64,000 nucleotides of DNA from Pelobates cultripes (taxonomy: Eukaryota; Chordata; Amphibia; Anura; Pelobatidae): the NCBI GenBank assembly GCA_933207985.1, contig OW240917.1:121660149-121724148 (forward strand), in the 5' to 3' direction. Both the position numbers and the translations under genes were made by a program. Below the pieces are notes generated by a model. It ran no database searches and had not been told where the DNA came from. It worked only from the letters and a program-made list of their open reading frames with translations. Below are positions 37,314 to 49,437 of this stretch, piece after piece (the stretch's first letter is position 1; the number at the start of each line of letters is the position of its first letter).

Positions 37314-38876
37314 CAGGGAGTGCAGAATTATTAGGCAAATGAGTATTTTGACCACATCATCCTCTTTATGCATGTTGTCTTACTCCAAGCTGTATAGGCT
37401 CGAAAGCCTACTACCAATTAAGCATATTAGGTGATGTGCATCTCTGTAATGAGAAGGGGTGTGGTCTAATGACATCAACACCCTATATCAGGTGTGCATA
37501 ATTATTAGGCAACTTCCTTTCCTTTGGCAAAATGGGTCAAAAGAAGGACTTGACAGGCTCAGAAAAGTCAAAAATAGTGAGATATCTTGCAGAGGGATGC
37601 AGCACTCTTAAAATTGCAAAGCTTCTGAAGCGTGATCATCGAACAATCAAGCGTTTCATTCAAAATAGTCAACAGGGTCGCAAGAAGCGTGTGGAAAAAC
37701 CAAGGCGCAAAATAACTGCCCATGAACTGAGAAAAGTCAAGCGTGCAGCTGCCACGATGCCACTTGCCACCAGTTTGGCCATATTTCAGAGCTGCAACAT
37801 CACTGGAGTGCCCAAAAGCACAAGGTGTGCAATACTCAGAGACATGGCCAAGGTAAGAAAGGCTGAAAGACGACCACCACTGAACAAGACACACAAGCTG
37901 AAACGTCAAGACTGGGCCAAGAAATATCTCAAGACTGATTTTTCTAAGGTTTTATGGACTGATGAAATGAGAGTGAGTCTTGATGGGCCAGATGGATGGG
38001 CCCGTGGCTGGATTGGTAAAGGGCAGAGAGCTCCAGTCCGACTCAGACGCCAGCAAGGTGGAGGTGGAGTACTGGTTTGGGCTGGTATCATCAAAGATGA
38101 GCTTGTGGGGCCTTTTCGGGTTGAGGATGGAGTCAAGCTCAACTCCCAGTCCTACTGCCAGTTCCTGGAAGACACCTTCTTCAAGCAGTGGTACAGGAAG
38201 AAGTCTGCATCCTTCAAGAAAAACATGATTTTCATGCAGGACAATGCTCCATCACACGCGTCCAAGTACTCCACAGCGTGGCTGGCAAGAAAGGGTATAA
38301 AAGAAGAAAATCTAATGACATGGCCTCCTTGTTCACCTGATCTGAACCCCATTGAGAACCTGTGGTCCATCATCAAATGTGAGATTTACAAGGAGGGAAA
38401 ACAGTACACCTCTCTGAACAGTGTCTGGGAGGCTGTGGTTGCTGCTGCACGCAATGTTGATGGTGAACAGATCAAAACACTGACAGAATCCATGGATGGC
38501 AGGCTTTTGAGTGTCCTTGCAAAGAAAGGTGGCTATATTGGTCACTGATTTGTTTTTGTTTTGTTTTTGAATGTCAGAAATGTATATTTGTGAATGTTGA
38601 GATGTTATATTGGTTTCACTGGTAATAATAAATAATTGAAATGGGTATATATTTGTTTTTTGTTAAGTTGCCTAATAATTATGCACAGTAATAGTCACCT
38701 GCACACACAGATATCCCCCTAACATAGCTAAAACTAAAAACAAACTAAAAACTACTTCCAAAAATATTCAGCTTTGATATTAATGAGTTTTTTGGGTTCA
38801 TTGAGAACATGGTTGTTGTTCAATAATAAAATTAATCCTCAAAAATACAGCTTGCCTAATAATTCTGCACTCCCTG
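37314..38876 (+). mobile_element. Complete Tc1-like DD37E (TRT-type) transposon
   Basis: The element is 1563 bp and flanked by TA on both sides. Its first 25 bp and last 25 bp are perfect inverted repeats (starting CAGGGAGTGCAGAATTATTA). A second, inner pair of perfect 21-bp inverted repeats, sharing TGCATAATTATTAGGCAAC, lies at 37493-37513 and 38667-38687, giving an IR/DR layout. Between them is one uninterrupted 338-codon transposase gene. Perfect ends and an intact frame point to recent transposition. It sits in TET2 intron 7, antisense to the gene. Confidence 0.92.
37532..38548 (+). CDS. Tc1/mariner transposase, DD37E, intact (338 aa)
   Basis: A cut-and-paste DNA transposase that binds the terminal repeats and cleaves DNA with an RNase-H-like core. 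The N-terminal helix-turn-helix pair spans about residues 8-110 (KIVRYLAEGCSTLKIAKLLK; TGVPKSTRCAILRDM). A basic linker, GRKKRVEKPRRK, at 49-60 is a likely AT-hook/nuclear signal. Catalytic residues are D144 (LWTDEMR), D237 (FMQDNAPSH) and E275 ([11 protein letters not shown]). There are 37 residues between D237 and E275, not the usual 34. The glycine-rich box QQGGGGVLVWAG is at 174-185. ATG 37532 lies just after the inner repeat and the length is normal for the family. DD37E is the spacing reported for TRT elements. All key residues are present, so activity is plausible but unproven. Confidence 0.93.
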   Translation: MGQKKDLTGSEKSKIVRYLAEGCSTLKIAKLLKRDHRTIKRFIQNSQQGRKKRVEKPRRKITAHELRKVKRAAATMPLATSLAIFQSCNITGVPKSTRCAILRDMAKVRKAERRPPLNKTHKLKRQDWAKKYLKTDFSKVLWTDEMRVSLDGPDGWARGWIGKGQRAPVRLRRQQGGGGVLVWAGIIKDELVGPFRVEDGVKLNSQSYCQFLEDTFFKQWYRKKSASFKKNMIFMQDNAPSHASKYSTAWLARKGIKEENLMTWPPCSPDLNPIENLWSIIKCEIYKEGKQYTSLNSVWEAVVAAARNVDGEQIKTLTESMDGRLLSVLAKKGGYIGH

Positions 38877-40514
<1,638 letters not shown>

Positions 40515-40617
40515 TTAATTATAAAGTGCACATATACATATATTTAAAAAAACAAAACAAAAAACATTCTAAGTGTACATAGTAAATCAGAGTTCAAAAC
40601 CTTAATATTAAAAGGTT

Positions 40618-40960
40618 GATTTGAAGTAGTTATGGTGCCTGTAAACTGTATGTGCAGTGTTTCGCTATGAAACATTGCACATACAGAGTTTAAGCCATCT
40701 GCTGCAGAGGGTATAACTCTTCCTCCAGCCGCATCACTGGGATGTCATAAGCCAGCCTAGAACAAGAATTGGCTAATGTCAATTCTGTGCATATTTGGCA
40801 ACTGACGCCAGCACAAACAGCATACGATGCCAAACAGCCAACAGCACCATGAACCCCACTCCATCAGCCCATCTCTCCTCTCAGCCTGCCCTCCCTGAAA
40901 TAAACCCCTCTATGGGTAGTGCCATCATTTTAGTTGGTGTGTGTGAGTGTGTGTATGCTG
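40618..40960. repeat. MITE-like fragment with hairpin in TET2 intron 6
   Basis: The segment 40648-40691 is self-complementary: ACTGTATGTGCAGTGTTTC pairs with GAAACATTGCACATACAGA across a 4-base loop (GCTA). The flank TTGAAGTAGTTATGGTGCCT resembles the ends of the TTAA MITEs in this window with a decayed TTAA. The other end is not clear, so this is probably a truncated copy. Confidence 0.5.
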
Positions 40961-41339
40961 ACCAATATAGGAAGAAGGGATATTATGATCAGAAAAAAGC
41001 ACTATTAAAGCAAGTATTGTGATTACATAGTAAAAATAAATCTAAACATTTTTTTAGAAACAAGGTATGTATGCCAAGCACATTAATCAAAGAACAAATG
41101 CCAGTGCTGTGCACAAACTGCTGTGATGAAAGAAAATATAATTCATTCTGTTTTGTACAGTTATCACTGGCAGAATTATGAGGCTTGTTTTTATAGTATT
41201 AGAGATTGTATGCTATCCCAAGTCTTGCAATCCTTGTGTCGATTTCACAAATTAGGTCACAAGACCAAAAATCAGTTTTGTAATATCCAGCAGGTGCATA
41301 ACACATTTTAAGAGATTTATTTAATCTTCTACAACTCAC

Positions 41340-41548
41340 TCTTCATTCCGCGCACATCGTCTGGTTGTCAAGGCTCCATATTTCCTTAACGTTTCCGTGA
41401 GCTCAGAGTATAACCGGTCTGCCAACGATACAGAAATTCCTTCCCAAACCAATATCAGAATTACAATCACAGCTGTCTCACAGGAATGCCCAGCCCGCTC
41501 CCTCACCAAGCACAGCAGCTTTTCCTCGTCTCCACTCCGCCGAATTAC
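41340..41548 (-). CDS. tet2: TET2 exon (human exon 6), 209 bp
   Basis: The acceptor is TCCATTTACAG| and the donor GAAGA|GTGAGT. It encodes [40 protein letters not shown] and [20 protein letters not shown], and ends [10 protein letters not shown]. The Arg in RERAGH corresponds to human R1261, which contacts 2-oxoglutarate. The [12 protein letters not shown] segment also supplies zinc-binding positions of the Cys-rich domain. Length and phase match human exon 6. The preceding intron of 13.7 kb is the most transposon-rich of the gene. Confidence 0.94.
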
Positions 41549-41932
41549 CTGTAAATGGAAATAAGAAAGGCCAACGCAGTCAGCTTTTTTTTAGCCATGT
41601 AACAGCACAGTTCTATGAGTAAAGATGTTTTGCATAACATTTCTGAAGGTCCTCTAATATTTTCACATTTAAGTTTTACTGTACACACTGGGGTATCTGG
41701 GGGAACGAACAAAAAAACAAAAACATGCATATATACATATACACACACATATATAGTTAGTCAATACATCGTTAAACAAAGATCTGCACACACCAATCAA
41801 GCCATAAGACTTGCTTTTTCTCACAGAAATCTAAAATTTACAGTGATGTTGCTACTCCAAGAGATTCTGGGTAGGCATATGCAAATTTGTGCAACATTAT
41901 TCCATTTGAAACATGGATTCCTTTGAAGGGAC

Positions 41933-42754
41933 ACTACAGCTTGTTGTATTTGATCCGGTGAGTATAATCATTCCCTTCAGGCTTTTTGCAGTAAACACAG
42001 TATTTTAAAAAAATAAATGCAATGTTTACATTACAATGTAGGGATACCTCCAGTGCCCACTCCTCAGATGGCTGCTAGAGGTGCTTCCTGATGCAGTGCT
42101 GCACACACACTGTGCAGCACTGCCATGCAGTGTCTCCACCCTCTGCATGGAGACAATCAATTTTCCCATAGAGATGTATTGATCCAATGCATCTCTATGA
42201 GGATATGCTGATTTGCCAGGGCTGTGTTTGGCTTGTGCTGGTTCTGCCCCTCATCTCCATCCTTTCACATACTCAGTTAATCCAATGCTTTCCTTTGGGA
42301 AAGCATTGTGATTGGTTTAGAACATCACTTCTGATGAAAACAAACAATGTCATTAAAACAAAACACTAAACCCCCAATGAATACTATCCTAGCAACCTAC
42401 CTTTCTACCCTACCCTTACCTTTTGTGTCACTATACCCCACTCCCTCTAGCAAGTAACCTCATTGAGCAGGACCCTCAATCCCTGTGTTTCTGTGCGACC
42501 AACTTGTCTGGTTACAAATACTTGTCTGTTAGTCCACTTATTGTACAGCGCTACGGAATGTGTTGACACATTATAAATAATAATAATAATAATAAGTAGG
42601 CATGTCAAGGGCAGAGCCAGCAGCAGCAGACTGGAATACAAGTAAGATTTTGCCATATTTTGATGGTTAATGGGGTTGGGGGGCAGATTGCGTTTTTAAA
42701 ACTATAGGGTCAGGAATACATGTTTGTGTTTCTGACCCTATTGTGTTCCTTTAA
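41933..42754. mobile_element. TTAA-type MITE with an L2 tail inserted
   Basis: The right end on the other strand reads TTAAAGGAACACAATAGGGT; the left end reads TTGAAGGGACACTACAGC, related and with TTGA in place of TTAA. The ends resemble those of the 36541-36991 element. A piece of L2 3' tail (about 42411-42598) interrupts it. No transposase is present. Confidence 0.65.
42411..42598 (+). repeat. L2-type LINE 3' end with (ATA)n tail
   Basis: The segment ends TTGTACAGCGCTACGGAATG, then ACATTATAAATAATAATAAT. This is the conserved 3' terminus also found, on the other strand, at 45065-45250; both contain a CTCAATGAGCTT/CATTGAGCAG-type motif and the CCACTCCCTCTAGCA motif. It is severely 5' truncated. 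Confidence 0.7.
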
Positions 42755-42961
42755 GTTTATGTTTACTGTATATAACAGCTTTGAAACACAACTCAGGAAA
42801 AGGTGCAAATACACATCAATATATTATACAAATTATTTAAAAAATGTCTAATATTTTTACATTTGCATTAGTTTCTTACAAAAAAATGGTTACTTACATT
42901 TTACACATTGGTGCCTTTTTTCGTGCTTTTTCTGTAGTGCAAAAAAACATATATATATATA

Positions 42962-43126
42962 TAAAACAAAAGTAAAGGTGCACTCCTGGACTTTGTTTTG
43001 TGCTTCTGGTTTATTGTGCAAAAAAGACTATCAACGTTTTGACTTATTCAGGTCTTTCTCAAGATCTCTTTTTTTGCACAATAAACCAGAAGAACGAAAC
43101 TAATTCCAGGAGTGCACCTTTACTTT

Positions 43127-43137
<11 letters not shown>
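42962..43137. mobile_element. Palindromic MITE between (TA)n tracts
   Basis: The left arm, AAAGTAAAGGTGCACTCCTG, and the inner CTTCTGGTTTATTGTGCAAA pair with TTTGCACAATAAACCAGAAG and CAGGAGTGCACCTTTACTTT in the right arm. The whole is a 176-bp hairpin, flanked by (TA)n at 42949-42962 and 43130-43172, consistent with insertion into a TA microsatellite. Confidence 0.75.
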
Positions 43138-43179
<42 letters not shown>

Positions 43180-43539
43180 TATACACACATACACACCGCA
43201 GGTTTGCACCCTGGCAGTATCTTTATTTTTCCCTATAAATAGGCAGAGTGCCAAACTTATTGTTTGAAATATATATATATATATATATTTATTATTTTTT
43301 CCCCCAATGCTTTTTATTACTCATTTGGATTCTATGCTCCTTTCTCATGATTTTCTTTACCATCAATAAAACACAAAATAAGAAAAAATGTATGATATTG
43401 CCAAAATTTTAAAAAAGCATTTGAATTCGGAATGAATTTCTTACACATTAAATAAGAGGATATGGAGTGTGGAAGCTGCTTTACTGTCTCAGAAAAGCAT
43501 CATTCTGAAAAGTGGTAAAAACATTTGTTAGAAAAGGAG

Positions 43540-44060
43540 CTCAGATTATATCGCATGGCAGAGGTGCCTCCAACCTATGTTGGCAAGGTTGCGGGGTGAG
43601 GGGCACCTACATCCATATATGATGGGCGTGTAAGAAATTGAAACCATTCTGGAGTTAGGTTCAGGGCTTCCTGACACCATTGGGCTTTTTTCTTTGCTAG
43701 ACCTGTGTAAGGACTGGTAGCTAGACAACAGAAACTTATGAACAGAATCATGCTGGCAGCCAGACGAGCGATAGCAAAGACTTGGAACACCTACCCTGAA
43801 GTGATGCAATAAATAAAGGGCAATTATCTTATGGACAAGCTGACCACAATAGTACACAACACCACTCGGTCCTTTAAAAAGTTATGGACGCCTTGGACAG
43901 ATTTGGGCAACCAAGATGGTAGATGAGGGTGCAGGGGGCGGTTTGCCTTGGAGACATGACTCACAATAACGTTAGTGGCTCAGTGAATGCCGATGACGTG
44001 CTTCAAGTTCTATGTGGATTGGATTTCGTAAAGTTTTATTAAAATATTATTAAAAAAACA
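43540..44060 (+). pseudogene. L1-type LINE 3' tail (ORF2 C-terminus)
   Basis: Read on the plus strand in broken frames, it resembles the end of L1 ORF2: HLHPYMMGV near 43600 (normally ThLHIWW), then NRIMLAARRAIAKTWNTYPE near 43740-43800, and TTRSFKKLWTPWTDLG near 43860-43905. It ends in AT-rich sequence with a short A-run near 44055. Strongly 5' truncated. Confidence 0.65.
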
Positions 44061-45064
44061 GCCTTACAGCACTCACATAGTAAACATATGGACATTGAGA
44101 ACCGATGGCTTAAACGACAAAAGCAAGATATTAATGTTCATAATGCTCACTCCAGGTTGTATACCACTCTCACCTAATGTTATCTGTACCTTGGTAATCA
44201 TTGACCAAGTCTACCAAATATCTTGCCTGTTAACTGTCTCTTACCATCACCGTTTTAAAATAAAGAAGAAAAAAAAAAAAGAAGAAAAAGAAAAAAAAGC
44301 TCCTTTTCACCTCTTTTATACATAGGTAGTGACAACTTTATAAAATATAGACCCAATATGGAATGGAACATAAAATAACATAATAGGCACAGTAAGGAAT
44401 ATTGTAAATAATGGAATACAAATTGATTGGTGCATGGAAACAATTATGCCATTTTCAGAGTATCAAAATGCTTTGGAATGATTTTTCATGTATACATTAG
44501 CTGCTTTCGTGTAAAATTCTAGAAGTATAACTATATCAAAAGCAGCATGGACATCCTATTTTTTTGTATGTAATGTAAAGTGGTCAATCCCATTGACGTA
44601 TGCAAAAATATAAAAAAAGAAAAAGAGTCCTTTGTTTAGTATTTTTGCTATTATTTAAATTAACACCTATGAATTGAAAAATAAGAAATTTGCATCTAAA
44701 GAGATGACCATTGAAGAGAGCCCTGTGTTTTAAGATATTACATTGTGTCATGGGCATCCTACAGTAATTCTTCCAGACAATTTTACATAGATCTGTGCAT
44801 ACACAGCTGAGTAAATAAACTCATCAAGAGACATTGTGCAGGTGTACTAAAATGATATGTACATGTCTGACCTTCAACAAACAATAATGCTGGTTTCTCA
44901 AAGTCATTGGTATTGGGCCTGCAAAATAACATAGTGGGGACACAACCTGTCTGTTAAACAAAAAACAGGGAGGCATCCTACTCCCACCCGCGGTCAGCAG
45001 CTGAAAAATACTTAACCCCTTAGGGACGCAGGCAACTGCACAAGTTCTGAACAAAAACAAAACC

Positions 45065-46060
45065 TAGAATTTGAGCTATTATTATTATTATTATGTTATT
45101 TATATAGCGCAATCAAATTCCACAGCGCTTTACAATGGGTGGACGAACAGACATGTAGTTGTAACTAGACAAGTTGGACACACAGGAACAGAGGGGTTGA
45201 GGGCCCTGCTCAATGAGCTTACATGCTAGAGGGAGTGGGGTAAAATGACACAAAAAGGTAAAGGACAGTATTAGACTAGTGACAGTTGCAGAAGAGGAAT
45301 CAGTCGGGAGCTATTAACAGTTTAATTGATACGCTTTTATGAAGAAGTGTGTTTTTAACGATTTTTTGAAGGAGTGGAGACTAGGTGAGCATCTAACGGA
45401 GGAGGGAAGCGAGTTCCAAAGGAACGGTGCATCCCTCGAGAAATCTTGAAGGTGAGCATCAGAGATGGGAGTACGGACAGAAGATAGACGTAAGTCTTCA
45501 GCAGATCGTAAGGGCCTAGACGGGACATACTTGTGTATAAGGGAGGATAGATAGGTGGGAGCAGCATTATGTAGCGATTTGAAAGTAAGAACCAGAATTT
45601 TAAATTGAGCTCTATATTTTATAGGAAGCCAATGTAGGGACTGACAGAAGGGTGAGGCATGGGAGGTGCGGGCGGACAGGAAGATGAGCCTTGCTGCTAC
45701 ATTCATTATGGACTGTAACGGCGCAAGTTGGGAGCGCATAAGACCACTGAAAAGCGGATTACAGCAGTCAAGGCGAGAAAGGACAGTGGAATGGACCAAC
45801 ACCTTAGTCGCATCTGGCGTTAACTAGGGGCAGATGCGCGCAATGTTTTTGAGATGGAAATGACAGGATTTGGCGATAGACTGAACATGAGGCTTGAAGG
45901 AGAGGTAGGAGTCAAAGAGACCTAGGCAGCGAGCCTGCGTGGTGGAGCTGATGGTAGCACCGTTGACTTGGAGGGAGACAGACACAGGAGTAACAACATT
46001 TGAGGGCGGAAAGACCAGAATTTCAGTTTTGGTCAAGTTTAGTTTAAGGAAGTGGCCTGT
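45065..46060 (-). pseudogene. L2-type LINE, C-terminal reverse transcriptase region
   Basis: The minus-strand frame 45802-45314 encodes 162 residues: MLVHSTVLSRLDCCNPLFSG, LQSIMNVAARLIFL, LHWLPIKYRAQFKILVLTFK, SLHNAAPTYLSSLI, and near the end FSRDAPFLWNSLPSSVR. These are the conserved motifs of the C-terminal part of L2/CR1-group reverse transcriptases. A second frame, 46036-45824, holds the preceding piece (CLGLFDSYLSFKPHV) out of frame. The 3' end runs into the AGCGCTGTGGAATTTGATTG motif and an (ATA)n tail at about 45075-45095, the L2 terminus. It is 5' truncated, with a stop and a shift between the two frames. Confidence 0.8.
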
Positions 46061-46189
46061 TTAATCGTATTTGACCTCTTTCATATTAAGTGCACCCACA
46101 CTCCTTAAATATCATTTAGCTTTTTTGCGTTTCTCACACAAAAACTGCACTTTCACCAAAGATATAATCATCATTTATGTTTTCCTGCT

Positions 46190-46247
46190 TTAACCCCTTA
46201 AGGACCAAATTTCTGGAATAAAAGGGAATCATGACATGTCATGTTAA
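46190..46247. mobile_element. Truncated copy of the TTAACCCC small MITE
   Basis: It begins TTAACCCCTTAAGGACCAAA and follows the 25498-25575 copy through GGGAATCATGACATGTCATG, then stops; the second terminal repeat is missing. Confidence 0.75.
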
Positions 46248-46329
46248 ACCACTCATATTTGTGTTCAGCGATCAATATAGAATTAATATCACATAATGTA
46301 AAAATAATACATAAATATATTTAACATAT

Positions 46330-46890
46330 TTATAAATGATCTTGAAATAGGCATTGAAAGCCATGTATCAGTGTTTGCAGACAACACAAAATTTTGTAAA
46401 GTAATAAAATGTGAGCAGGATATTGCTTTGCTGCAGAGGGATTTGGATAGATTGGGGGGCTGGACACTAAAATGGCAGATGAAATTTAACATAGGGAAAT
46501 ACAAAGTTATGCACTTTGGGGTCAAGAATGCACAAGCAACTTACACCCTAAATGGTAGTGAATTAGGGATAACCACACACGAGAAGGATTTGGGAATTTT
46601 AATAGACAACAAATTAGGCAGCAAAATGCAATGTCAATCTGCAGTTCCTAAGGCCAGTAAGGTTTTGTCATGTATAAATAGGGGCATAAATTCTCGGGAT
46701 GAAAATATAATTTTGCCTCTTTATAAATTGCTGGTAAGACCACACCTTGAATATGCTGTGCAATTTTTGGCACCTGTTCTAAAGAAGGATATCATGGCAC
46801 TAGAAAAAGTGCAGAGATGAGCTTCAAAATAGATAAAAGGAATGGAGCATTTTAGTTACAAAGGTTAAAAAAATTAATGCAGCCCCAAGA
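46330..46890 (+). pseudogene. LINE reverse transcriptase (CR1/L2 group), 5' piece
   Basis: The plus-strand frame, open to 46820, reads VFADNTKFCKVIKCEQDI, then LLQRDLDRLGGWTLKWQMKF, NIGKYKVMHFG, KDLGILIDNKLGSKMQCQSA and LLVRPHLEYAVQFLAPVLKK. This is the catalytic palm region of a CR1/L2-type reverse transcriptase. The usual YADD/FADD signature is FADN here, so one catalytic Asp is lost. A TGA at 46818 follows KVQR. The element continues at 48868, beyond the DIRS-like insertion. Confidence 0.8.
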
Positions 46891-48867
46891 ATCTTTATAT
46901 GTGCTTATAGTGATATTGAGAGTCCAGAACACCACTTGGTTCCATTATCTGGAGGATCTACTTCTGACAGCCTTAGACTCTCAGAAGGCAGGCACACAGA
47001 GCAATATAGTTCTTTCATAACTCCTAAAGTTTGGCTGCTTGATGAATAGCAGTTTCACACCAGCTCAGTGGTTGACATTCCCGAGTGTAAAATGCTATGC
47101 TCTGCTTTTCCCTATCTCAGGAACAGTTCCACAGATTGTGGAGCTTTTCTCTCCCAGTTTCTGCATTTTTGCTTGGTAACAGCAAGAAAATAGATGCAAC
47201 TACTAGCCATTGGGCCAATCTTCCACCATTAGACTTGTCAGATGGGCCCAATGGCAGCTCTGGATTCCTCACGGATCCTACCTATCTTGGTTTAACAAGA
47301 GAGAGATTATTGGAGCCAGCCACTGACTATGTCCCCATCAATGGAGTTACACCTTACCTGGTAGCTGAAAAGAAAGAATAGAGCTCCGAGTTTCCAGTGA
47401 ACAGAACCTCATTGGTCAATTATAAGCTTGAATTCCAGTTTTTAGAAGATTGGTTGCACAGTGTTTGGACCATGTTGCACAATATTTCCATTCATTTGTA
47501 TGGAATTACAAGTCATTTTCAAGGCTCTTTTTCACTTCAGAGGGTTGCTGAAGAACAAGTGGGTCCAAATTTGCTCAAATATTAATGCAACTGTATCCTA
47601 TATCTATCAAGATGGGTCTCACAGATACGTATTGATGGAATTCCAACCCATAATGATCAGGGCACAGAAGAACAACCAGGGGCTCAGAATATAATAGCTG
47701 TTTGCTTGAGCCGAATAACTGTGGACAAGGTGGATTGGCAACCATGTCCCGACATATCCTCGGGGTTGACACCGATTTGTCTGATACCCTACGTAGATCT
47801 GACGGTCATTTCTTGGAACTACCAGGTCCAGAAGTATTTTCTAGATTTTAGGACCAGAATGCTCAGGTTCAGGATACGCTGACTTAAGTTTGGAATTTTA
47901 GTCTGATGTACATATTTTCCTGTTTCCAACTTTCCTAGAAAGGTAATTCAAAAGGAGACAGTGGAAGACCGTGTCGACTCTAATTCCTATGATGACTAAG
48001 ATGATTCTGGAACCTCCAAGGGAAATTCCAGTATGTCCAGACCTATTATAAGGCCCCTTAACACACCAAGATCCTCAGGTTCTGGTGTTGATGCGGGAGT
48101 CCATATAATGTATAGGCATCCCTGAGACAGTTATTAAGATTCTCTTACAATCCTATACATACTTTACAAAGCTTGACATGCTTTTGTCTGTTGGAATTAC
48201 TCCTCATTCAGGCCTTGAAAGGTTCTGTGTTATAACACTCTAGAGGAGCACATAACTGCACTTTGCTTCATTTAGGCATTGATTGAAATCAAGCCTCCAC
48301 TAGGTTTGGTGAAGCCAATATGTGACGTACCACTGGTCTCACGGGCCCTGACTAAACCATTATTCGAACCTCTAGAAGGAGCTTCCATGGTGGTAGCACA
48401 GAAAGTGCTGGTGGCTGGTACCCCAGCAAGGAAAAGGGTTGAACTTTTTGATCCTGTGAACCCCCATTCACTAATTTTCAACAGGATATGGTCGTCTTGT
48501 ATTTAGCACCTGAGATCCTGCCTAAGGTGAATGCATATCAATCTCATTCTCTACCTGTACCGAAGGATACCCATTGAGCATTGATGCCCCTGGTGCTTTC
48601 CTCCAGGTAAGCAGCAATTGAACTCAAGCCTCCACTGAGGGTGTTGAAACCAATATGTGACGTACCAAAGGTCTCACTAATGTCTCTATTTATGTACTGT
48701 AGAGCTTGTAAACTGACTGAGGACCTTAGGAATGGAGCCTCCTTTTAAATCCTTGGTGTTTTTCCTGTCCTATCGGCTGTAAGGGGAGGAGCTAACCCAT
48801 GTGTATATGCTGACATGAATAATAGCCAGGAAAATAAAATTACGGTAAGTATGAATACATTTTCCAC
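46890..48867 (+). pseudogene. DIRS-like tyrosine-recombinase retrotransposon remnant
   Basis: The plus strand near 46935 reads TTWFHYLEDLLLTALDSQKA, the YxDD-containing motif of DIRS reverse transcriptases (here YLED). A DIRS RNase H-like segment follows to about 47880 with broken frames (LSRITVDQGG... near 47705-47790, PYVDLTVISWNYQVQKYF near 47790). The region 48279-48506 has an open frame of unknown role (PPLGLVKPICDVPL). The right end, GAGCTAACCCATGTGTATAT then GCCAGGAAAATAAAATTACG near 48790-48845, is typical of DIRS termini. Many stops; no intact recombinase is seen. It lies inside the LINE that resumes at 48868. Confidence 0.65.
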
Positions 48868-49290
48868 TATCTGGAAATCTATTCATAAACAGGGCTATAC
48901 ATAGGACTCAAGGTCACACATTTAGGCTGGAAGAAAGGAGATTTCATCTAAGGCAAAGAAAAGGTTTTTTTTGTTTTTTTTTACAGTAAGAGCAATAAGG
49001 ATATGGAATGCTCTGCCTGAAGAGGCGGTTTTATCAGAGTCCATACAGATGTTTAAACTGCAATTGGATAAATACTTGCAATAACATAACATACAGGGAT
49101 ATCATTTCTAATTAGTGGCGTAATAGCTGATCCAAGGAGACACCTGCTATTTTGGGGTCAAGAAGGAACTTTTCCTAGTTTGTTGCAAAATTGGAAGCGC
49201 TTCAGACTGGGTTTTTTGCCTTCTTTTGGATCAACAGCAAAAACATATGTGAGGAAGGCTGAACTATGATGGACACAAGTCTATTTTCAG
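48868..49290 (+). pseudogene. LINE reverse transcriptase, 3' piece and tail
   Basis: Broken frames read TQGHTFRLEERRFHLRQRKG, then the equivalents of NVWNALPEEAV (here DMECSA then EEAVLSESIQMFKLQLDKYL). This is the C-terminal end of the same LINE as 46330-46890. The 3'UTR motif AAGAAGGAACTTTTCC near 49165 and GGATCAACAGCAAAAACATA near 49230 follow. Together the two pieces show that the DIRS-like sequence was inserted into an existing LINE. Confidence 0.7.
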
Positions 49291-49437
49291 ATTATATATA
49301 CTTACACACACACACATTTTTTATTTCTAAGTGTATATTTAACTATGATTTATACATAATTGGACAGTGACTATTATTTAAAGGGGGTGGGGGATTGGGT
49401 GGGGATATAGGGACATGTGCCTTGGATGAAGATAGAC

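Noticed and set aside
44259..44300. Purine tract as a possible poly(A) tail of a retrogene
   Set aside because: AAAAAAGAAGAAAAAG-type simple repeat without flanking direct repeats or upstream coding similarity.
47097..47694. Frames of 60-94 codons as a possible host gene
   Set aside because: They fall in the DIRS-like element between its reverse transcriptase and terminal sequences.
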